Of a stretch of 64,000 nucleotides of DNA, positions 59,243 through 64,000 are shown in pieces. The DNA lies in the NCBI GenBank assembly GCA_028753945.1, contig JAPNXP010000011.1, positions 1,116,001 through 1,180,000 on the forward strand, given 5' to 3'. The notes beneath the pieces are model-generated. The model was given only the letters and a program-made list of their open reading frames with translations, did no database searches and was not told the origin of the DNA. How positions within the stretch are numbered: the stretch's first letter is position 1; the number at the start of each line of letters is the position of its first letter. The position numbers and the translations under genes are program-made. Origin of the DNA: Hexactinellida sp. DTS-2022. Its lineage: Eukaryota; Porifera; Hexactinellida.

Positions 59243-60829
59243 ATGGAATTTACGACAGAAGAATACAAACGTTGTATGGGAAATGTTTTTACAACTGCAG
59301 ATGGTTATAAATATGTCCAATCCAAGAACACTGAAAATTATATCTACCTTAAATGCGCCATCTTTAGAAGTGGTTGCAAAGGAACAAGTAAACTGAATCG
59401 CACAAGAAACTTGATAACTCCTATGCAACTACATAACCACGAAGTACTTGTGTACAAGACCGAGGTCCATCAATTGAAAACCAAGTGCAAGACCGTTGCT
59501 AAGCAGGTACAATCATCTAGTTTGAGAAAAGTATTCGATGATGTAGCTAGAAATAACCCATGTGCTCGTGATATTACTTTTGCAGAATGTGAATCAGCTA
59601 TGTACCGAGCTAGAAAAACAATTCAACCCAAAGTTCCTCAATCTGTCATCGAATTTATAGATGTGTTAGGATCTTCACATCTTGGAGTACATTATAAATT
59701 TTCTGTTACTAGTGAAAACCAAACTGCTGTGGTATTCTTTTCTAACGAAATAAAGGATTTACTGACTGAAGCCACAAACATACAATTTGATGGAACTTTT
59801 TATACTGTTCCCATTCTATTCTATCAGTTATGGACAATATTCGTCTCTGTTGGAAGGCACACTATTCCTGCCGTACATTGCTTAATGACGGCCAAAACAC
59901 AAGAGCTATATAAGGGGATTTTAGACAGTCTTGTCGCATACATACCTGAATTCAAGCCGGTGGCTAGCATGTCGGATTGGGAGCAAGCTTCTAGAAATGC
60001 GGTTAAAGAAGTTTTTCCACAAATTCGCATATATGGGTGTTTATTTCACTATACTCAAAGAATTTGGTCAAAGGTTCAAAAACTTGGCCTCACTCAGGAT
60101 TTCAAAGTTAACCCAGAAATTTCCAAGTTCACCCATTTGTTGATGGCTATTCCGTTTTTACCTCCCTCTCTCATTGTTCCAACATTCGATTTGATTGCAA
60201 CGCCGAGTTTGGAAACAAGTCAAGCGTCAATGATGGTTAAGCTGAAAAGTTACATCAAAAAGTATTGGTTGACTCAAATATCTCCAGAAGAACTCTCCAT
60301 ATTTGATATAAGCATCTCTACGAATAATGGTGCTGAGAGTTACCATTCCAAACTCAAGGCAAGAATTCGAACTTCTCATCCTAGGATATGGTCATTCTTG
60401 GCACAATTAAATGATATTATTGTAGACACAGACAATGACATTGGTCGAATTCGACTAGGAAGGGAGATTAGTCGCGCGAGGAAGCCTATTTATGTCCATA
60501 TTGATGAGCAGAGAATGTTATTTAATGGAGACTATACCCCATGGCAATTTTTGCAGTCCATGAGCAAAACAATTGGGTGCAAGAAGTTTACAGAAATGCC
60601 TCTGAGTGATTCAGAAGATACGGAAGAAGAACTGAATGATACTACCACCAACATAGTAGGAAATAACTGTGTTGTATGTCTTTGCCCTCGAATATCAACA
60701 TGGATTTTTATGCCATGCAGGCATGCGAAATTTTGTGCTAACTGTAGCCAGCAAATAATGGACATGAGACAAACTTGCCCCATATGTCGTAGCGACATAA
60801 ATGAAAGGTTACAGATATTTATTAATTAA
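59243..60829 (+). CDS. FLYWCH-MULE transposase with C-terminal RING finger
   Basis: Intact 528-residue frame starting at the first ATG after the left array. Order: FLYWCH-like zinc finger at about residues 20-75 (YLKCAIFRSGCKG, then HNHEV), expected to bind DNA; a helical linker; the MULE transposase core at about 170-395 with acidic residues in QFDGTFYTVP, SDWEQASRNAVKEVF and NNGAESYHSK; and a C-terminal RING-HC finger in the last 60 residues (CVVC, MPCRHAKFCANC, CPIC), of the type in E3 ubiquitin ligases. It should recognise the arrays on either side and catalyse cut-and-paste movement. The RING suggests a ubiquitin link, which is inference. All residues expected of the core are present. 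The truncated copy at 8770 has the same N-terminal layout. Confidence 0.93.
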   Translation: MEFTTEEYKRCMGNVFTTADGYKYVQSKNTENYIYLKCAIFRSGCKGTSKLNRTRNLITPMQLHNHEVLVYKTEVHQLKTKCKTVAKQVQSSSLRKVFDDVARNNPCARDITFAECESAMYRARKTIQPKVPQSVIEFIDVLGSSHLGVHYKFSVTSENQTAVVFFSNEIKDLLTEATNIQFDGTFYTVPILFYQLWTIFVSVGRHTIPAVHCLMTAKTQELYKGILDSLVAYIPEFKPVASMSDWEQASRNAVKEVFPQIRIYGCLFHYTQRIWSKVQKLGLTQDFKVNPEISKFTHLLMAIPFLPPSLIVPTFDLIATPSLETSQASMMVKLKSYIKKYWLTQISPEELSIFDISISTNNGAESYHSKLKARIRTSHPRIWSFLAQLNDIIVDTDNDIGRIRLGREISRARKPIYVHIDEQRMLFNGDYTPWQFLQSMSKTIGCKKFTEMPLSDSEDTEEELNDTTTNIVGNNCVVCLCPRISTWIFMPCRHAKFCANCSQQIMDMRQTCPICRSDINERLQIFIN

Positions 60830-60943
60830 TATATTATTCATTAATTTTTTCAGTTTTATTTCAATTTTCATATTTATTCTACACTCATTAAAAAGTAACC
60901 AGCAAATTTTGAACTTGACTAATAAAGGTACCTAATATACAAC

Positions 60944-61864
60944 TCTTACAAATTCAATTCGGACAAATGCAGAATTTATAAAAGTCCATTCGGACAAACG
61001 CAGAACTTACAAAAGTCCATTCGGACAAATGCAGAACTTACAAAAGTCCATTCGGACAAATGCAGAACTTACAAAAGTTGATTCGGAGAAATGCAGAACT
61101 TACATAAATGTCCATTCGGACAAATGCAGAACTTACAAAAGTCCATTCGGACAAACGCAGAACTTACAAAAGTCCATTCGGACAAATGCAGAACTTACAA
61201 AAGTTGATTCGGACAAATGCAGAACTTACATAAATGTCCATTCGGACAAATGCAGAACTTACAAAAGTCCATTCGGACAAACGCAGAACTTACAAAAGTC
61301 CTTTCGGACAAATGCAGAACTTACAAAAGTCCATTCGGACAAATGCAGAACTTACATAAATGTCCATTCGGACAAATGCAGAACTTACAAAAGTCCATTC
61401 GGACAAACGCAGAACTTACAAAAGTCCATTCGGACAAATGCAGAACTTAGAAAAGTTGATTCGGACAAATGCAGAACTTACAAAAGTCCATTCGGACAAA
61501 CGCAGAACTTACAAAAGTCCTTTCGGACAAATGCAGAACTTACAAAAGTTGATTCGGACAAATGCAGAACTTACATAAATGTCCATTCGGACAAATGCAG
61601 AACTTACAAAAGTCCATTCGGACAAACGCAGAACTTACAAAAGTCCTTTCGGACAAATGCAGAACTTACAAAAGTCCATTCGGACAAATGCAGAACTTAC
61701 ATAAAAGTCCATTCGGACAAACGCAGAACTTACAAAAGTCCTTTCGGACAAATGCAGAACTTACAAAAGTCCATTCGGACAAATGCAGAACTTACAAAAG
61801 TCCATTCGGACAAATGCAGAACTTACAAAAATTAGTGAGAAATTCGGACAAATGCATACGCCCC
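60944..61864 (+). repeat. right terminal array of the MULE
   Basis: About 28 units, reverse complement of the left array (GTCCATTCGGACAAATGCAG, linker AACTTACAAAA), longer by roughly 270 bp. Two linker types (AAAAG and ATAAATG) and GCAG/ACGCAG variants alternate in a higher-order pattern, hinting at block duplications. The array is open in several frames, but those frames are not genes. Confidence 0.95.
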
Positions 61865-63850
61865 GCATTGGTAATGCTTCACAGGTATGTCGAAAGCTTG
61901 TACAAGTTTGTGGTGTTAACTTCCCATGTGCAAATGGCAGATGTATCCAGCTATCCAACCAAGAGAAAACATTTCTTAAAAATTGCAAACGGAAATCACC
62001 TGGATAAATAGGAGCTAAATAATCATCATTGAACCGAATATCTTTTCCTACCCAATTGACATCGAATGTTTTCCAAACCTGATTTATTAGATTGAGAAAT
62101 TCGACCGTTTGATTAATGTTTACGATGTTATTCTCCATTTTCCAAGATAAAAGCCAAGCGTATGTGTTTCATGAAAGATTATTAACGCAAAGCTAACATT
62201 TTGTCTTTCCAATGTGGATGGCCAGCACGCTATACCTGTTAATCTTGGCGCTCATTTCAAGATATTACACTTATCAGATGTGAATAAATTTCGAATATCT
62301 TGGAAGGTGCGTAACAGAGTTCTGGATGAAGTGTCTTGGAAGTGAAATGGCTAGTTGAAATGTTGGCTGTGGAGACTGAGATAAAAAGAGTTTTAGTAGA
62401 TTTAATAGAATTGTACACTTTTCTCCTTCCAATAGACACGCTTCGAATTTCGGAAAATAAATGTCCTTTCATAATCCTTGAGATTTAACCAGTTATTACG
62501 GATACATTTAATGATATGAACGATATCAAAAAACAAAAATAGACTTCTTTCTGGGTGGCATGGGTGCGTTACTTTTGGCACAAGTGTATTATCAGATGAG
62601 AACAATTTGTATAAACGAACGTTTAGTGGGTAATTATCTGTACAGAGAGCTTCAACAAACAGATCGCAAGCTTCGATATCATAAATAGTTGACTTGATAA
62701 TTGGATATAATTTTTCTGCTGAAGAGCCCAAAGGGATTAACCGTACAATTGTGGAAAACCTAGCGGCTAAACTTGAAATGATTATTGAAAAAACTGTCTT
62801 GGGTGGATCTTCAGGGTTATCAATTGACCCAATTACTCTTCCTCCTTTATATGCTGCATCGCTACGAATATGTACTTCATCCATTTGAAGGATAACATGA
62901 CGCTCTAGGTGTTTAAAAGTGGTTGCAATTTCTTTGATAATTTTTGTATACTCAATCTGTAAGCCGATACTGTTTCTGATTCTAAAAAAGTTACGCTCAT
63001 GTGGAAGAATTAAACAATTAGAGCACTGAATAAGACGATATGAGGCTGGTGAAATTCCTTCAAGTTTTAAACAAAATTCCTGAGTAAGAATGCTAAAACG
63101 ACGAGAATATTTATCAAGGATTAAGTATTTGAGCTGATCTTACAAAAAATTTAGACGAATTCGCATAGAATCTGTATTCCAGGTTTCGTAATCAGTAAGG
63201 GAATTATTATTACTGGGCTCTAATTTATTGATAACACTAGAAATTTCCATTATTGCATTCTCAACATGTGTATTAACAGGGTTGACTGAAGAACTGACGC
63301 TTTTTATTTGGGCCATTTCAAATATCTCAACTTCTTGAATGATTTTCTCCAATAACCTCATATCATTCAGTACATTATAAGATAGTTGAATTTTATGTGT
63401 TTCTTTATATAAAGCCTTACAAATTAAGTTTTGATCTAAAATTATGGATTGATCTATTGTAGTTATTTCACCATAAAAATGAATTTTTAGGAAAAGGATT
63501 GTAGATGGGTTAGGTCTGTGGCAAAGCCAACCGTTAGGGAGTTCAATTTGGCTCAATTTACTAATTATACAATCAAGAGTACAACAAAAAACTTAGCATC
63601 CTTTTCTTTGTTGTCAATAAGACTTTCTTTATACGCCGATTGCATCATCTTCTCTTCCATATCAGCTCGAGAAAGTCTTTGGGGTTTTACAGGTATATCT
63701 GTCAGGTATTCTGGACAATTTGGGAAAATACTTGGGACTGCATATTTGTTCAAATTGATCTTTTCCTGGGTACTTCCACCATTTTAGTACCGTCAAAAAA
63801 TTCATAGTTTCTCTCTATGTCCTCATTCTTGAAATGGATAATACAAACCA

Positions 63851-64000
63851 TAGCATTCTATACATAAGGCAATGAAACGGACTCAAATTTCTGGACCATG
63901 GATGAAATAGTATAGTAACATAAATATATGCAATGCAATTATTCTTCGAAATAAGTAATCCAGGGTGCTTCTACTTATGTAATTGTTTTATAAAGGTGGT
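63851..64000. other. no supported feature at right edge
   Basis: Upstream flank of the P-like gene. The missing first THAP exon may lie beyond the window. Confidence 0.4.

Larger units (their letters stand above)
58348..61864 (+). mobile_element. complete MULE with array-type terminal inverted repeats
   Basis: Exact 9-bp TSD GCATTGGTA at 58339-58347 and 61865-61873, the size usual for Mutator-like elements. Both ends start GGGG, four variable bases, then TGCATTTGTCCGAAT. Each end is a long tandem array in inverted orientation. One intact gene (59243-60829) lies between. Deleting it rejoins the P-element-like reading frame in phase across CEALPM. 3517 bp, with no visible break in the transposase, so possibly recent. 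Confidence 0.95.
57028..63850 (-). pseudogene. THAP-domain P-element-like transposase split by two insertions
   Basis: Reads right to left. The THAP remainder is near 63740-63850 (VCIIHFKNEDIERN, VEVPRK, NKYAVPS) with a one-base frameshift near 63768; the first THAP cysteines are not found. A coiled linker follows (63140-63556). The catalytic core has QMDEVHIRS (62865-62890), CTDNYPLN (62622-62645) and IIKCIRNNWL. A further segment is at 61874-62250 (STLERQNV, FSWLDSWIHL, CTSFRHTCEAL). After the MULE insertion it resumes at 58338 (LTEHCGYQYLL), shifts, reaches HFGPYRQMSGS, continues to 57970, and after a MITE finishes with a Cys-rich tail (VYISGYAVFSYLKK, CPYCQDF, LLDRGSLKYPS). Homologous in order to the copy at 9622-11830 and more complete at its C-terminus. 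Confidence 0.88.

Noticed and set aside
61029..61835. 268-residue repetitive frame in the right array
   Set aside because: Same reason: the repeat unit lacks stops by chance, and the sequence is the terminal array of the MULE.
60944..61864. CRISPR-like appearance of regularly spaced repeats
   Set aside because: There are no unique spacers, units are directly contiguous, the context is eukaryotic and a TSD marks it as a transposon end.
1..64000. tRNA, rRNA or snRNA genes
   Set aside because: No convincing A/B boxes, T-loop motif in a cloverleaf context or rRNA-like tracts were found by eye; a covariance scan would be needed to exclude them fully.

Overview
This window is nuclear DNA from a metazoan, AT-rich and dominated by transposable elements. 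The evidence is an animal-type RPA32 gene, THAP/P-element-like transposases, KRAB-A-domain-containing-protein-2-like (Ginger-related) integrases, a FLYWCH-MULE and a KDZ-type element. No bacterial operons, rRNA or tRNA genes were seen. A marine invertebrate such as a sponge or cnidarian is a reasonable guess, but the sequence does not prove it.

Only two reading frames look intact. One is the host gene RPA2 (53436-54245, minus, uninterrupted). The other is a 528-residue MULE transposase with a C-terminal RING finger (59243-60829, plus). Nearly everything else is a broken transposon gene, a non-autonomous element or a repeat.

Layout. 1-1800: decayed integrase with an internal 223-bp tandem duplication. 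2880-3150: GC-rich structured island with a complete hammerhead-ribozyme core. 3318-4390: another decayed integrase, split by two small elements. 5029-8405: matryoshka of nested elements with readable target-site duplications (TSDs). 8419-11830: truncated MULE abutting a decayed P-element-like transposase. 12750-32700: cluster of diverged repeat units, split at 13198 by an ~8.8-kb insertion with ~350-bp inverted ends that carries two integrase pseudogenes, a 1.1-kb foldback and several hATs. The second half of the cluster is punctuated by long hairpins and about 26 copies of a short palindrome. 33.4-35.3 kb: small elements. 35428-41714: KDZ-type element with convergent genes (Ulp1-like protease with PHD finger, and KDZ transposase), both broken. 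41.8-52.9 kb: MITEs, hATs and Helitron-like repeats. 53.4-54.3 kb: RPA2. 57028-63850: a second P-element-like transposase interrupted by a small MITE and by a complete 3517-bp MULE with a 9-bp TSD.

The elements do not form a pathway. They record successive insertions, and the TSDs allow relative dating. The items most worth following up are the hammerhead ribozyme, the MULE whose terminal inverted repeats are long arrays of ~31-bp units, the hairpin/palindrome cluster at 22-33 kb, and the 8.8-kb insertion with long inverted ends.
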